Assembly: GCA_031285905.1 (NCBI GenBank)
Contig: JAITVH010000161.1
Span: forward strand, 1 to 64,000
Reading direction: 5' to 3'
Length of the DNA: 64,000 nucleotides
DNA from: Prevotella sp.
GTDB taxonomy: Bacteria; Bacteroidota; Bacteroidia; Bacteroidales; Dysgonomonadaceae
Part shown: positions 31,223 through 41,321 of the stretch, piece after piece
Layout: every line of letters begins with the position of its first letter
Position numbering within the stretch: the stretch's first letter is position 1
Notes under the pieces: model-generated
What the model was told of the DNA's origin: nothing
Seen by the model: the letters and a program-made list of their open reading frames with translations, nothing else
Databases searched by the model: none
Made by a program: the position numbers and the translations under genes

Positions 31223-31792
31223 TTATCTGTCTGATTCTTCGTCACGCCAATGTTCAGGTTTATTCAGTACGTCAGAACATCTGATCTTCCCTTTGCCAAT
31301 CTCAAACCCTTTTTTACTAATCTCTTGTACCATCCAGCAATCACTATATTCTTCCGGAATCGGATAAGGTGCAGGATAGCCTAAATGGGAAGCATGTGGT
31401 ATAAAACTGTATCTAGGATAATAGTCTTTATGTCCCAATACAAACACAAGGTTCGAGCCTTTCGCCTGAAGCTTTTGAATACCTGCCTTTATCAGCATTC
31501 CTCCTATTCCCCGCCGTTGATATTCGGGTTTAACTGCTAGAGGAGCAAGAATATGCATCATAGGTTGTTCTTTGTCTTCATCAAAATATGCTCTGGTAAA
31601 AAGTATATGTCCGACAGCATTATTCTGATGAAAAGCAAGGAGCGAGACTATCGGCCCTGCTGTATTGTCCTCCAGAAGCTCGGCAACTAATTTTGCTTCT
31701 TTATTATAGCCGAAAGCAAGTTTTTCAACTTCCATTATGTCTTCAAAATCACTGATTGTTGTTTCTCTGACTAAGATATCTTCTGTTTTCAT
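31223..31792 (-). CDS. GNAT-family N-acetyltransferase
   Basis: ILAPLAVKPEYQRRGIGGMLIKAGIQKL acetyl-CoA-binding motif. Confidence 0.93.
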   Translation of the reverse strand: MKTEDILVRETTISDFEDIMEVEKLAFGYNKEAKLVAELLEDNTAGPIVSLLAFHQNNAVGHILFTRAYFDEDKEQPMMHILAPLAVKPEYQRRGIGGMLIKAGIQKLQAKGSNLVFVLGHKDYYPRYSFIPHASHLGYPAPYPIPEEYSDCWMVQEISKKGFEIGKGKIRCSDVLNKPEHWRDEESDR

Positions 31793-32157
31793 TTTTCTTA
31801 ATTTAATAAATATAGATCAATATATGAAAGTATAAGACTTCATACAAAACTATACATAATGAATAAATTAATACTTTCCGACAAGGAAATGCCGGATTTA
31901 AATGTAAGGGATAATCTGTAGTAATTACAGATTATTTACTTCACGGATATCTTCTTAGCTTTAGACATAAAACAATTTGTGGATACAAAACTACATAAAA
32001 TGATGCGAAACCCAAAGGTATTAATATGGTAATTTTTTAGTCCTATTATTTCTTCAATTCGTTTTTGAGACAATTCCATGAAAGCCGCCAGATATACTTC
32101 ATCTCTAGAATTGTCACGCAATCACCTTGATTATCATCAACTTTACGATTGTGCTTT

Positions 32158-32886
32158 CTAGAATCGAACACCAAGAGAAACAGACATATTTCGGTTTCTA
32201 AGTTCCTGACCTCCAATAGCAGACAGGTTAGCAATCCCTAGTTCATAATTAAGATTTATCATATATATATCATATATTAACCCAACACTTCCGATCAATC
32301 CATAATCCCAATGTTTCCATTGAAGAAGATCATATGTATTTCCTTCTACAATACTAACTTCACTTACCACTGGATCCTCACCCGGATTAACTGTTACGTT
32401 ATATGACTCGGTTTTATAAGTACCACTGTAACCATAAGCTCCATATACTCCTCCATTTATATTGAATCCAACCGTTTTTGTAAAAAATGTTTCAAAACCA
32501 ATACATAGGGGGATTTGCATATAGTTAGCAGCAGTATGACTTTTCTTCACAACTGTATATTGAGTACCTGTTCCACTATTCGGATTTGTCTCTTCATCTT
32601 GCTTAAGTCCTTTCTTTGTAACGAAGAAGCCTGTCTGTAACTGAATATTATACAAAATCTTATAATTAAAATTCATTCCAATACTCATACCCAATTTAGG
32701 CTGCTTATACATATTTGCTCCCACCATTTTATTATCTTCATTCAATTGCTTGATATCCATCTCGGCAAAATTAAGTCCAATATGTATATCCGTAGAAAAA
32801 CGCTTTTTGGCAAACTGGGCATTTGCACCCATAGTGGCAACGATAAAAAGGCAGCTAAGTAGTAATATTTTATAGACGGTTTTCAT
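32158..32886 (-). CDS. Outer-membrane beta-barrel protein (PorT-like)
   Basis: Signal peptide; HIGLNFAEMDIK... alternating barrel strands, terminal Phe. Confidence 0.82.
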   Translation of the reverse strand: MKTVYKILLLSCLFIVATMGANAQFAKKRFSTDIHIGLNFAEMDIKQLNEDNKMVGANMYKQPKLGMSIGMNFNYKILYNIQLQTGFFVTKKGLKQDEETNPNSGTGTQYTVVKKSHTAANYMQIPLCIGFETFFTKTVGFNINGGVYGAYGYSGTYKTESYNVTVNPGEDPVVSEVSIVEGNTYDLLQWKHWDYGLIGSVGLIYDIYMINLNYELGIANLSAIGGQELRNRNMSVSLGVRF

Positions 32887-32918
32887 AAGCTATTATAATA
32901 AACACAAAGTTAAAAGAA

Positions 32919-34136
32919 TTAATCATATAATAGATGGAACATTCTTTTTTGATCAAAAATTTCATTAGCGACATCCAATATATCCGTAGCAGATACAGAA
33001 TCTATTTTCCTGAATACCTCATCTAAGTTATTATAATGATTATAGTGTAAAAAACTCTTAGCCAAAGATAGAGATAAATGCTCTTTATTATCATTCATAA
33101 CAGCAATCTGCCCCATCATTTGTTTTTTGGCAGTAGCCAGTTGGCTACCCGTAAGTTTATTGTCGCTCAGCCGTTTCAGTTCTTTATATACTAATCCGAT
33201 ACACGCTTGTGCATTCTTTTTATCACATCCAAAGTATATCGAAGTTACCCCACTGTCACTATATGGAGTAACTGTGGAGTCCACACTATATACATACCCT
33301 TTTTTTTCCCTCATGGAAATATTCAGTCGGCTATTCATTCCCGGCCCACCCAGTATATTATTCAATAGATCAAGAATCTTTCGTTCAGGATGATGTAAAG
33401 AATATGAACGGCAGCCTATCAGGGCATGCACCTGTGATGTGTCTTTCTTCTCTGACCGATGTATAATTGGAATTTCAACAGGAGCCTCTCTCCCACTAGA
33501 AACCTCCATAATAGGCAACTCTGATAAATATTTTTCTATATAATACTTAACCTTGGTAAACTGCGTACAGCCGACTGAAAAGAATACGATGTTGGAAGGA
33601 ATGTAATGCTTTGTTACAAAACTTATCGTTTTCTCCTTATTAAAATCCATTAATGACTCAGGACTACCTAATATATTATGCCCTAACTGTGAACCATCAA
33701 AGATCATATTCTCAAATTCATCGAAAATCAATTCGGATGGACTATCTTCGTATGAATGAATTTCATCAATTATGACTTCTGTCTCTTTTTCTATTTCATG
33801 TTGTGGAAACCGGGAGTGAAATGTAATATCGGAAAGAAGTTCCACAGCCCGTTGAAAATGTTCATGCAAAAAGATCGAATATATAACAGTTTCCTCCTTA
33901 TTAGTATATGCATTCAACTCTCCTCCCACATTTTCCATCCGGTTTATAATATGATGTGAACGGCGCTTCATAGTACCTTTAAAGAGCATATGTTCAACAA
34001 AATGAGCCATACCATGTTCATCTGAGTTCTCGTCCCTGGTCCCTGCATTTACAATAAAACCACAATATGACACTGCACCTTCAACAGGCATATGCACTAT
34101 ACGCAGGCCATTGGGCAAAGTATGTTGATAATACAT
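32919..34136 (-). CDS. M16-family zinc metallopeptidase
   Basis: GMAHFVEHMLFKGT HxxEH motif. Confidence 0.96.
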   Translation of the reverse strand: MYYQHTLPNGLRIVHMPVEGAVSYCGFIVNAGTRDENSDEHGMAHFVEHMLFKGTMKRRSHHIINRMENVGGELNAYTNKEETVIYSIFLHEHFQRAVELLSDITFHSRFPQHEIEKETEVIIDEIHSYEDSPSELIFDEFENMIFDGSQLGHNILGSPESLMDFNKEKTISFVTKHYIPSNIVFFSVGCTQFTKVKYYIEKYLSELPIMEVSSGREAPVEIPIIHRSEKKDTSQVHALIGCRSYSLHHPERKILDLLNNILGGPGMNSRLNISMREKKGYVYSVDSTVTPYSDSGVTSIYFGCDKKNAQACIGLVYKELKRLSDNKLTGSQLATAKKQMMGQIAVMNDNKEHLSLSLAKSFLHYNHYNNLDEVFRKIDSVSATDILDVANEIFDQKRMFHLLYD

Positions 34137-34166
34137 CCTTATTTATTTCTATATATTCATTATTAC

Positions 34167-34928
34167 TTATCTGACAAACACCCACTCTCTATCATTAGAC
34201 AATTGTTCTGAAAAAGTATAACCTTCAGTATCAAATGCCTTTATATGATTTACATCTGTCAATTGGTGCTTAATTATATAACGGCTCATCATTCCCCTGG
34301 CTTTTTTTGCATACACTACAATTTGTTTATATCCTTTACTTGTTTGTTGCTTAAAGATAGGGGTTATTATCATATGACCTTTAGGCAGAAGTTTTTTATC
34401 CACAACCTTGAAATATTCTTTAGATGCCAAGTTGATTAAGATATTATCATCGGCTTTCATTTCTTTTGCCAGATATTTACTAACCGTTTCTGTCCAAAAC
34501 TCATACAGATTCTTTCCTTTGTCGTTATCGAGCGGGATTTGCATTTCCAGCCTATACGGCTTTATCAGATCCAAAGGTCTCAAAACTCCATATAACCCTG
34601 AAATATGTACCAGATGTTTTTGTGCAAAATCTAAATCTTCCTTATCGAAGCTCTTGGCAGCTAAGCCCTGATATGCAATTCCATTATAAGCAAATATAGC
34701 CTGTCTCTCTGGGGTTCTGTTAAGAGGAAAAGCATGTATATATTGGTATACATGACTGGCCAACTGAGGATTTATATTCATTAACTGTGCTATTTCGTTT
34801 TGTGTAGCTCCTTCCAGAGACTTGTATAACGTTTTCGCCTCCTTTTCATACAATGGCTTTGTAGTCTTTTCAATGACTATTGGAGTATCAAAGTCTTGTA
34901 ACTTAGCAGGTGATAATATAATAATCAT
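34167..34928 (-). CDS. yaaA: Peroxide stress protein YaaA
   Basis: IILSPAKLQDF, FAYNGIAYQGL, HISGLYGVLRPLDLIKPYRLEM. Confidence 0.95.
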   Translation of the reverse strand: MIIILSPAKLQDFDTPIVIEKTTKPLYEKEAKTLYKSLEGATQNEIAQLMNINPQLASHVYQYIHAFPLNRTPERQAIFAYNGIAYQGLAAKSFDKEDLDFAQKHLVHISGLYGVLRPLDLIKPYRLEMQIPLDNDKGKNLYEFWTETVSKYLAKEMKADDNILINLASKEYFKVVDKKLLPKGHMIITPIFKQQTSKGYKQIVVYAKKARGMMSRYIIKHQLTDVNHIKAFDTEGYTFSEQLSNDREWVFVR

Positions 34929-35251
34929 ACATTTGATTTTTGGGGTGACTTATTAATAGTTAACGAATTTCAATACTCTTTGTTTTAGTATGTCCAAATC
35001 TACAACAATTTTGATATCATGACAACCCGAAAGAGAATCTGTTTGAATCTTTTATGATTAACATCGTATACCAACCGGAGGGGGAATTACTGAATGAGTT
35101 CAATACATGGAAAATATATACACATATAGTTCCAAATATATAAACCTTATTTTTGGAACTCAAATTCAAATCACATTATCTGAAAGATAACATGAGATAG
35201 AACATAATAAGCAATACAAAAATGAACAGATATCCTTGTATTATTGATTAC

Positions 35252-35977
35252 TTAAAGGAGACTTGCTGCCTCCTCATCCAGAAACCAATATATATAGCCT
35301 TTATTTGGATCAACACGTGCAGCCGGATATTTATCCACAAATTCTTTTCTGCTTTTAATTATATCCCGTACTTTTTCTGCTTTATTCGCCCCTGTTGCAA
35401 GAAATACAACATATTGTGCGTTATTTACCACACTACCTGTTATAGTTACGCGTTTCATATGAGATTCGGGATGTTCTCCAACAACACAAGTTTCTTTAGC
35501 ATCCCATAGGTCGATTTCCTGAGGAAAAATGGAAACAGTATGACCATCGTCGCCCAAGCCCAACATTACAACCTCAAAACTAGGCATACCTTTACGTTGC
35601 AACAATTTTGCTGTTAATATCCTGCTATACCATTGAGCTTCTTCTTCCGGTTCGTTCTCGCCATGGATTCTATAAATACTATTAGAAGTGATGTTGGGAA
35701 CTTTATCAAAAAGATGATCCTTTGTCATTCCAAAGTTATTCATCACATTTTCCGGCGGAACACATCTTTCATCTCCCCAGAAGAAAGAAATCCGCTCCCA
35801 GTCTATAAGATCCTTACAATTTTCGGCCCAATAATCAAAAATGACTTTGGGCGTAGTTCCCCCCGAAAGGGCGAGATTCATGTGTGGATATACATCCATC
35901 AGTTTCAGCAAGAAATCAGTGAAGCCTTTGCTTAATGACGTCTTATCCGCGTAAATGTTTACTTCTTCTTTTATCAT
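35252..35977 (-). CDS. pgl: 6-phosphogluconolactonase
   Basis: LALSGGTTPKVIF, FFWGDERCVPP, MLGLGDDGHTVSIFP. Confidence 0.95.
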   Translation of the reverse strand: MIKEEVNIYADKTSLSKGFTDFLLKLMDVYPHMNLALSGGTTPKVIFDYWAENCKDLIDWERISFFWGDERCVPPENVMNNFGMTKDHLFDKVPNITSNSIYRIHGENEPEEEAQWYSRILTAKLLQRKGMPSFEVVMLGLGDDGHTVSIFPQEIDLWDAKETCVVGEHPESHMKRVTITGSVVNNAQYVVFLATGANKAEKVRDIIKSRKEFVDKYPAARVDPNKGYIYWFLDEEAASLL

Positions 35978-37509
35978 AATTCACAATATATACCATCGTC
36001 AGATAAGTTCTTACAAGGATAACGCCATGTAAGGTTTTCCTCTTCAATGAGGTCGTCGGCAGATGCCGGCCCCCATGAACCTGCCGGATAACCATGAAGA
36101 GGCGCGTCCGGATTCTTATCCCAAAAATCTAAAACAGGTTGTACAAATTTCCATGTGGCTTCCAATGCATCGCCACGAATATAAAGTGTGGAATCACCTG
36201 TCATACAATCCAGTAACAACCGCTCATATGCTTCAGGCAAATAAGTATCCTGTAACTGAGAATAATGGAAATCCATATTCACCGTCTTTACCTGATAGCC
36301 ACTACCCGGAACTTTCATTTTTGTTTTCAGCAATAGTCCTTCATCCGGTTGAATCCGTATGACTAACTGGTTATCATCATTCCTAAAATCTACTGTCTCG
36401 GGAAATAGTTTCTGAGGAGCAGGCTTGAAATGTATGACAATCTCTGACACCCTTGTCGGTAAGCATTTTCCGGTACGGACATAGAATGGGACATCTCCCC
36501 ATCGCCAGTTATCGATATAGAGTTTCATCGCCAGATAGGTCTCTGTACGCGAATCGGGAGCTATATCTTTTTCTTCCCGGTACCCTTTTGTATACTTCCC
36601 CTTTATATTTGAAGCTGTATATTGTCCGCGGAGAACATTCTTAAATAAGTCTTCATCTGACAGAGGGCGTAAAGCCTGGAAAACCTTAAGTTTCTCATTC
36701 CTGATTGCCTCCGATCCTATTGCCATTGGAGGTTCCATTGCTACCAATGCAAGAAGCTGTAACAAGTGGTTTTGTACCATATCCCTCATTGCACCAGAAT
36801 GGTCATAATAACTTCCCCGGTTTTCCACGCCTATGCTTTCAGCAGCGGTTATCTCTACATGATGGATATAGTTCCTGTTCCACAATGGCTCATAAATCCC
36901 ATTGGCAAAACGGGTTACCAGCATGTTTTGCACCGTTTCTTTTCCCAGATAGTGATCTATCCGGTAAATCTGATCCTCGTCATAGTCCTCTCTTAATGAG
37001 GCATTCAATTCTATTGCAGATTTCAGGCTTGTGCCAAAAGGCTTTTCTATAATAACCCGTCTGAAATTTCCATCCTCCTTATTAAGCCCTTGTTCAGCCA
37101 GAAATTTTGGAATAAGGGGATACATAGCCGGAGGCGTTGACAGGTAAAATATATAATTTCCTGCTGTATTGTTTTCTTTGTCCAGCAGTTCCAGCCTATC
37201 TTTCAGTTCAGAATAATCTTTTCCTTCATCTGTATTTATAGATAGGTAAAAAAGCATCTGACAGAATGTATTTATCTCCTCATCTGTAATATCTTTTGTT
37301 GATGAGAATTTTCTGATCCCATCTTTCATCTTATCTCTGAACGTATCGTCAGTGAAAGGGCTTCGGGCAACTCCCAGCACAGCAAAATTCTGAGGCAAGG
37401 ACTTTTGCTTATATAAGTCAAACACCGCAGGTATCAGTTTCCTGTACGTCAGATCCCCAGATGCTCCAAATATAATAAGGGCCTGATCTTTTATTTGTTT
37501 TGGTCTCAT
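35974..37509 (-). CDS. zwf: Glucose-6-phosphate 1-dehydrogenase
   Basis: IFGASGDLTYRKLIPA, RIDHYLGKETVQN. Confidence 0.97.
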   Translation of the reverse strand: MRPKQIKDQALIIFGASGDLTYRKLIPAVFDLYKQKSLPQNFAVLGVARSPFTDDTFRDKMKDGIRKFSSTKDITDEEINTFCQMLFYLSINTDEGKDYSELKDRLELLDKENNTAGNYIFYLSTPPAMYPLIPKFLAEQGLNKEDGNFRRVIIEKPFGTSLKSAIELNASLREDYDEDQIYRIDHYLGKETVQNMLVTRFANGIYEPLWNRNYIHHVEITAAESIGVENRGSYYDHSGAMRDMVQNHLLQLLALVAMEPPMAIGSEAIRNEKLKVFQALRPLSDEDLFKNVLRGQYTASNIKGKYTKGYREEKDIAPDSRTETYLAMKLYIDNWRWGDVPFYVRTGKCLPTRVSEIVIHFKPAPQKLFPETVDFRNDDNQLVIRIQPDEGLLLKTKMKVPGSGYQVKTVNMDFHYSQLQDTYLPEAYERLLLDCMTGDSTLYIRGDALEATWKFVQPVLDFWDKNPDAPLHGYPAGSWGPASADDLIEEENLTWRYPCKNLSDDGIYCEL

Positions 37510-37602
37510 TAGCTCCTCCTTTTACTCTCTGAAAGAGAGGAATTGTTTTCTTTTAATATGTCATTCTAATCGGTATATAACCAATATGAGTTTACAAGTA
37601 TT

Positions 37603-37640
37603 TTAACTAAAAGGTAACAAAGGTAACACTTTTGGCTATT
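37603..37640. repeat. ATTTTAACTAAAAGGTAACAAAGGTAACACTTTT module (short form)
   Basis: Reverse complement equals the 25300-25330 module. Confidence 0.85.
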
Positions 37641-37680
37641 AGCTGATAGCCGTTAGCTCTTAGCTTTTTTATTTTCTCTC

Positions 37681-37775
37681 TGTCATCCTGACAACAGGAA
37701 GGATCTTGACCCCTCAGAGATACGAGATGCTTCGTTCCTCAGTATGACAACATCAATTTTAACTGAAAGGTAACA
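37681..37775. repeat. GTCATCCTGAC-type composite element, inverted copy of 25448-25544
   Basis: TGTCATCCTGACAACAGGAAGGATC...GATGCTTCGTTCCTCAGTATGACAACATCAATTTTAACT. Confidence 0.85.
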
Positions 37776-37837
37776 GAAGCAACACTATTCAGCCATTAGC
37801 TGATAGCCGTTAGTCCTTAGCCTTTTTATTTCCCCTT

Positions 37838-37907
37838 TGTAGGGGCAGTGGCTTGTCCCTGCCCGCTTCGTCATGTATCCGGGCAACCACAAGGGATTGC
37901 CCCTACA
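37838..37907. repeat. GTAGGGGC-type inverted repeat element (copy F)
   Basis: TGTAGGGGCAGTGGCTTGTCCCTGCCCG ... CGGGCAACCACAAGGGATTGCCCCTACA. Confidence 0.88.
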
Positions 37908-37972
37908 TTTTAACTAAAAAGTAACAATCAACGATCGCCGAAGCGAAGGCGAGGCAAAGGTTACACTTTTCT
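37907..37972. repeat. TTTTAACTAAAAAGTAACAATCAACGATCGCCGAAGCGAAGGCGAGGCAAAGGTTACACTTTT (long form)
   Basis: Almost exact inverted copy of 50030-50093. Confidence 0.88.
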
Positions 37973-38140
37973 TCATTTTTTTCAAAGAGTACTTTTCACT
38001 TCGTTTTACATCATTTGCTAATATGCTAATTTGCAAATTAGCTCATTGATATACTATAGATAAATCAAACATAAAAAGATGAAAGACTTTTCAGCTTTAC
38101 CCGTTCACTTTCCATAAAATATCTCCTAAGGAAGAATAGA

Positions 38141-39037
38141 TCATTCTTTCTTTATCTCATGTCCGCCAAACTGATTTCTCATAGCTGCAAGCAGTTTCAT
38201 TGCATAAGAAGATTCCTGTCTGGACTCGAACCGGGTAAATAGTGACGCTGTTATAACATGTGCCGGAACATCAAAGTCTATGGCAGTCTGCACAGTCCAT
38301 CTGCCTTCGCCACTATCTGACACATAATCTTTTATTCCATCCAGATTTTCGTTTCCTTCCAGTGCATTCCCTATCAACTCAAGCAACCATGAACGTACTA
38401 CAGATCCCTGCATCCAAACACGGGATATCTTTTCCAGATCAACATCATACGGCGAACTTTTCATTATTTCGAAGCCTTCGGCATAAGCCTGCATCATTCC
38501 GTATTCGATACCATTATGTACCATCTTCACCATATGTCCGGCTCCGCTCTCTCCACAGCGCATATAACCATTTTCAGGAGCAAGGCTTTTAAAAATAGGC
38601 TCTGCAAAGTCACATGCTTCTTTATCGCCTCCATACATCAGGCAATAACCGTTCTGAAGCCCCCAGACTCCGCCGCTGGTTCCACAGTCTATATAATGAA
38701 TACCTTTCTCTTTTATTTTATTACCTCTCTCTACAGTCTCGCGCCAATAGCTGTTACCCCCATCGACAATGATGTCATTTGGTTTTAGTAATGTCAGTAA
38801 TTCTGCTATATTTTGATCAACGGGCTTTCCGGCAGGAACCATTAACCAAACCAATTTACGCTCACCTAATTTACTTACCAGATCTTTTAAATCAGATGAT
38901 GGGATTGCCCCTTTGGCGGCGGCCTCATCCACTTCCTTCCGGGTAAGGTTATAAACAACGACTTCATGTCCATAATTTAACAGGCGTTCTACCATTTTCC
39001 CGCCCATTTTTCCTAATCCTACGAATCCTATTTTCAT
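38141..39037 (-). CDS. gnd: 6-phosphogluconate dehydrogenase, decarboxylating, short (~300 aa) type
   Basis: MKIGFVGLGKMGGKMVERL, VDGGNSYWRETVERG, DCGTSGGVWGLQNGYCLMYGG. Confidence 0.93.
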   Translation of the reverse strand: MKIGFVGLGKMGGKMVERLLNYGHEVVVYNLTRKEVDEAAAKGAIPSSDLKDLVSKLGERKLVWLMVPAGKPVDQNIAELLTLLKPNDIIVDGGNSYWRETVERGNKIKEKGIHYIDCGTSGGVWGLQNGYCLMYGGDKEACDFAEPIFKSLAPENGYMRCGESGAGHMVKMVHNGIEYGMMQAYAEGFEIMKSSPYDVDLEKISRVWMQGSVVRSWLLELIGNALEGNENLDGIKDYVSDSGEGRWTVQTAIDFDVPAHVITASLFTRFESRQESSYAMKLLAAMRNQFGGHEIKKE

Positions 39038-39277
39038 ATTTATTATCTAATTGTTTGTGATTTTTATACTTAGTAAACAAGTTAATAGTAAAAAAGATTT
39101 AAGCTATCATATATTTACCATTAACAAAGTTATGGTTTTTAATGGGTTTTTGTTAAAAAATAACGAACATTATTGTCTAATATATAATAGCCTTCTGATA
39201 AACAAATAATTAAAATCAAAATATAGACAATAGATATTCTCGATAGCTAAGTGAGGGTTATATAAATTACTTATAAA

Positions 39278-39318
39278 AAAAGAGAGTTATCCCTATTTGT
39301 CGGATAACCCTCTTATCA
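39278..39318 (-). terminator. Intrinsic terminator downstream of OMP gene
   Basis: AAAAAAAGAGAGTTATCCCTATTTGTCGGATAACCCTCTT. Confidence 0.8.
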
Positions 39319-39335
39319 CTCTTTCAATCTCCTGA

Positions 39336-39821
39336 TTACAATCGGATGGCATAGCCCAACATAAAATATGCAGGATCTTTACCTTCAATGATAGTATATC
39401 TGAATTCAAAGTTTAGATAGCCATAACCATAAAGCTGATACTGGATACCTGCTCCTACACTGAGGCCGAAGTCTGTCCAACTGTTAGCATCCCCTTCTTT
39501 CGGGCTCCATCTGTTGTTAAGCATAGCTCCTCCTACCAAAGGATAGAATGTAAAATCATTACCCAGAGGAATCGTGTAATGAACATTCAGATTCACATCC
39601 AGACCGGTAATCCTGTTGTTAGGAAAGAGAACTGATACATCCGGAGCTAACCGGATATTATTATCTAAATAATAACGCCCTTCAACACCCAGAAGTGCTC
39701 TCTTAAACTCTGTTTGATAGCCAAGCTTAGGCATAATTTCCATTGTTCCCGTTTGGGCATACGCACCAAAGGAGAAAACTGCAATAGCTGCTATAAGAAA
39801 TAATTTTTTCATATCATTCAA
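39336..39821 (-). CDS. Small outer-membrane beta-barrel protein
   Basis: Signal peptide; barrel-like strands, FMLGYAIRL end. Confidence 0.8.
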   Translation of the reverse strand: MNDMKKLFLIAAIAVFSFGAYAQTGTMEIMPKLGYQTEFKRALLGVEGRYYLDNNIRLAPDVSVLFPNNRITGLDVNLNVHYTIPLGNDFTFYPLVGGAMLNNRWSPKEGDANSWTDFGLSVGAGIQYQLYGYGYLNFEFRYTIIEGKDPAYFMLGYAIRL

Positions 39822-40108
39822 TTTAAATTAGAATTATATAGGTCTCTGGTTTAGCAATGTATTTCAAAGTTTTCGATCAAAATATTCGAATGCATTTATT
39901 TTAATTTAACACAGAGACATTCTTATTTGTTCGTCCATCTGATAAAATATTAGTGAATACAGACTTGTAATTTGATCTTCTTATTGATTAAAATACCAAT
40001 ATAATCGTATACCTTTGCACCGGGTTAATTAGAAGGTTATCAGTACTGAATGGATATTACTCTGGAAGTATATTTGTTTGGTATATGTATCTGTAAAACA
40101 GTGCACAT

Positions 40109-40456
40109 ATGAAAATGGTGAAAGGTATTTTTATCATTCTTGTATTTTATTTTATCGGACAAGGGATCAGTTATCTGATCAATGAATTTGTGCCGGGAAG
40201 TATCATCGGGATGATGTTGTTATTCCTCAGTCTTTACTTCAAACTTTTCGATCCCGACAGGGTAAAAGATGTGGCCAATGCATTTACCCGCAATATGGCT
40301 ATCTTCTTCATTCCTGCCGGAGCAGGCCTGTTAGGTTCTTATGGTCTCATCAGTAAATTCTGGATGTCGATACTAATTGTATGCTCTGTGAGTACAATAT
40401 TGGTAATCGCAGTAGTAGCCATCATTCAACAACAAATGGAAAAGAAAAAGCAATGA
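40109..40456 (+). CDS. lrgA: CidA/LrgA-family holin-like protein
   Basis: 115 aa hydrophobic; VPGSIIGMMLLFLSL, FFIPAGAGLL. Confidence 0.93.
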   Translation: MKMVKGIFIILVFYFIGQGISYLINEFVPGSIIGMMLLFLSLYFKLFDPDRVKDVANAFTRNMAIFFIPAGAGLLGSYGLISKFWMSILIVCSVSTILVIAVVAIIQQQMEKKKQ

Positions 40457-41154
40457 AAGCGTTATTCGAATCTACAGAATTTATTTTATTACTCATTTTT
40501 GGCAGCTACCTGTTTGGCCAATGGGTATTCAAGAAAACAAAATTAGGACTGCTCCATCCGCTTATCATAGCTATTGTTATTATTATCGCTTTCCTCAAGA
40601 TTTCAGGAATCAGCTACGAAACCTTTGAGCAAGGCAGTCAGTTTGTGAGTTTTATGCTGGGGCCTTCAGTTGTGGCACTAGGTTATATATTGTATGAGCA
40701 ATTGGAGTATCTGCGTGGAAATGTAATGTCTATACTTACTTCCATTTTTATTGGCAGCCTGGTCGGAGTAATCAGCGTTATCGTACTTGCCAAAATAACC
40801 GGAGCAGACGAAATTCTGATCCGTAGCCTCGAACCAAAATCGGTTACCACTCCAATAGCAATGAGTATCGCCGAGCAATCAGGAGGGAATGTTTCACTTA
40901 CAGCCATTATTGTTTTATTCTGCGGTATTTTCGGTAGTATTGTGGGGCCTCCGATACTTCGCCTTCTCGGAATAAAGAGCAGCGTAGCCAAAGGTCTGGC
41001 TATGGGAGCTTCAGCACATGGTGTGGGTACAGCCAAAGCAATGGAGATGGGAGTAATAGAAGGTGCGCTCAGCGGACTGGCAATCGGGCTGATGGGGGTA
41101 ATGACAGCCTTACTGATCCCTATTGTACACCAGCTTATAGAGTCGCTGAGTTAA
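40453..41154 (+). CDS. lrgB: CidB/LrgB-family protein
   Basis: ATGA overlap with lrgA; LGPSVVALGYILYEQ, PKSVTTPIAMSIAEQSGG, GASAHGVGTAKAMEMG. Confidence 0.95.
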   Translation: MKALFESTEFILLLIFGSYLFGQWVFKKTKLGLLHPLIIAIVIIIAFLKISGISYETFEQGSQFVSFMLGPSVVALGYILYEQLEYLRGNVMSILTSIFIGSLVGVISVIVLAKITGADEILIRSLEPKSVTTPIAMSIAEQSGGNVSLTAIIVLFCGIFGSIVGPPILRLLGIKSSVAKGLAMGASAHGVGTAKAMEMGVIEGALSGLAIGLMGVMTALLIPIVHQLIESLS

Positions 41155-41217
41155 CCTGCCTGTTCCCTTTTATCAATACGAAAATATTATATTAGCCTTA
41201 ATAAATGATATATCGAA

Positions 41218-41251
41218 ATTCTGTCGATTAAATTTGGCATTCTGTCGATTA
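41218..41251. promoter_or_regulatory. Direct repeat ATTCTGTCGATTA x2, 21 bp apart (candidate LytTR-type operator)
   Basis: Exact 13-mers at 41218-41230 and 41239-41251. Confidence 0.55.
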
Positions 41252-41321
41252 TCGTTGTCATAGTAATTTCCAATATCTACTTTTGAAATACAAAGTTACA
41301 AACTTTAAAAACTTGGAAATT

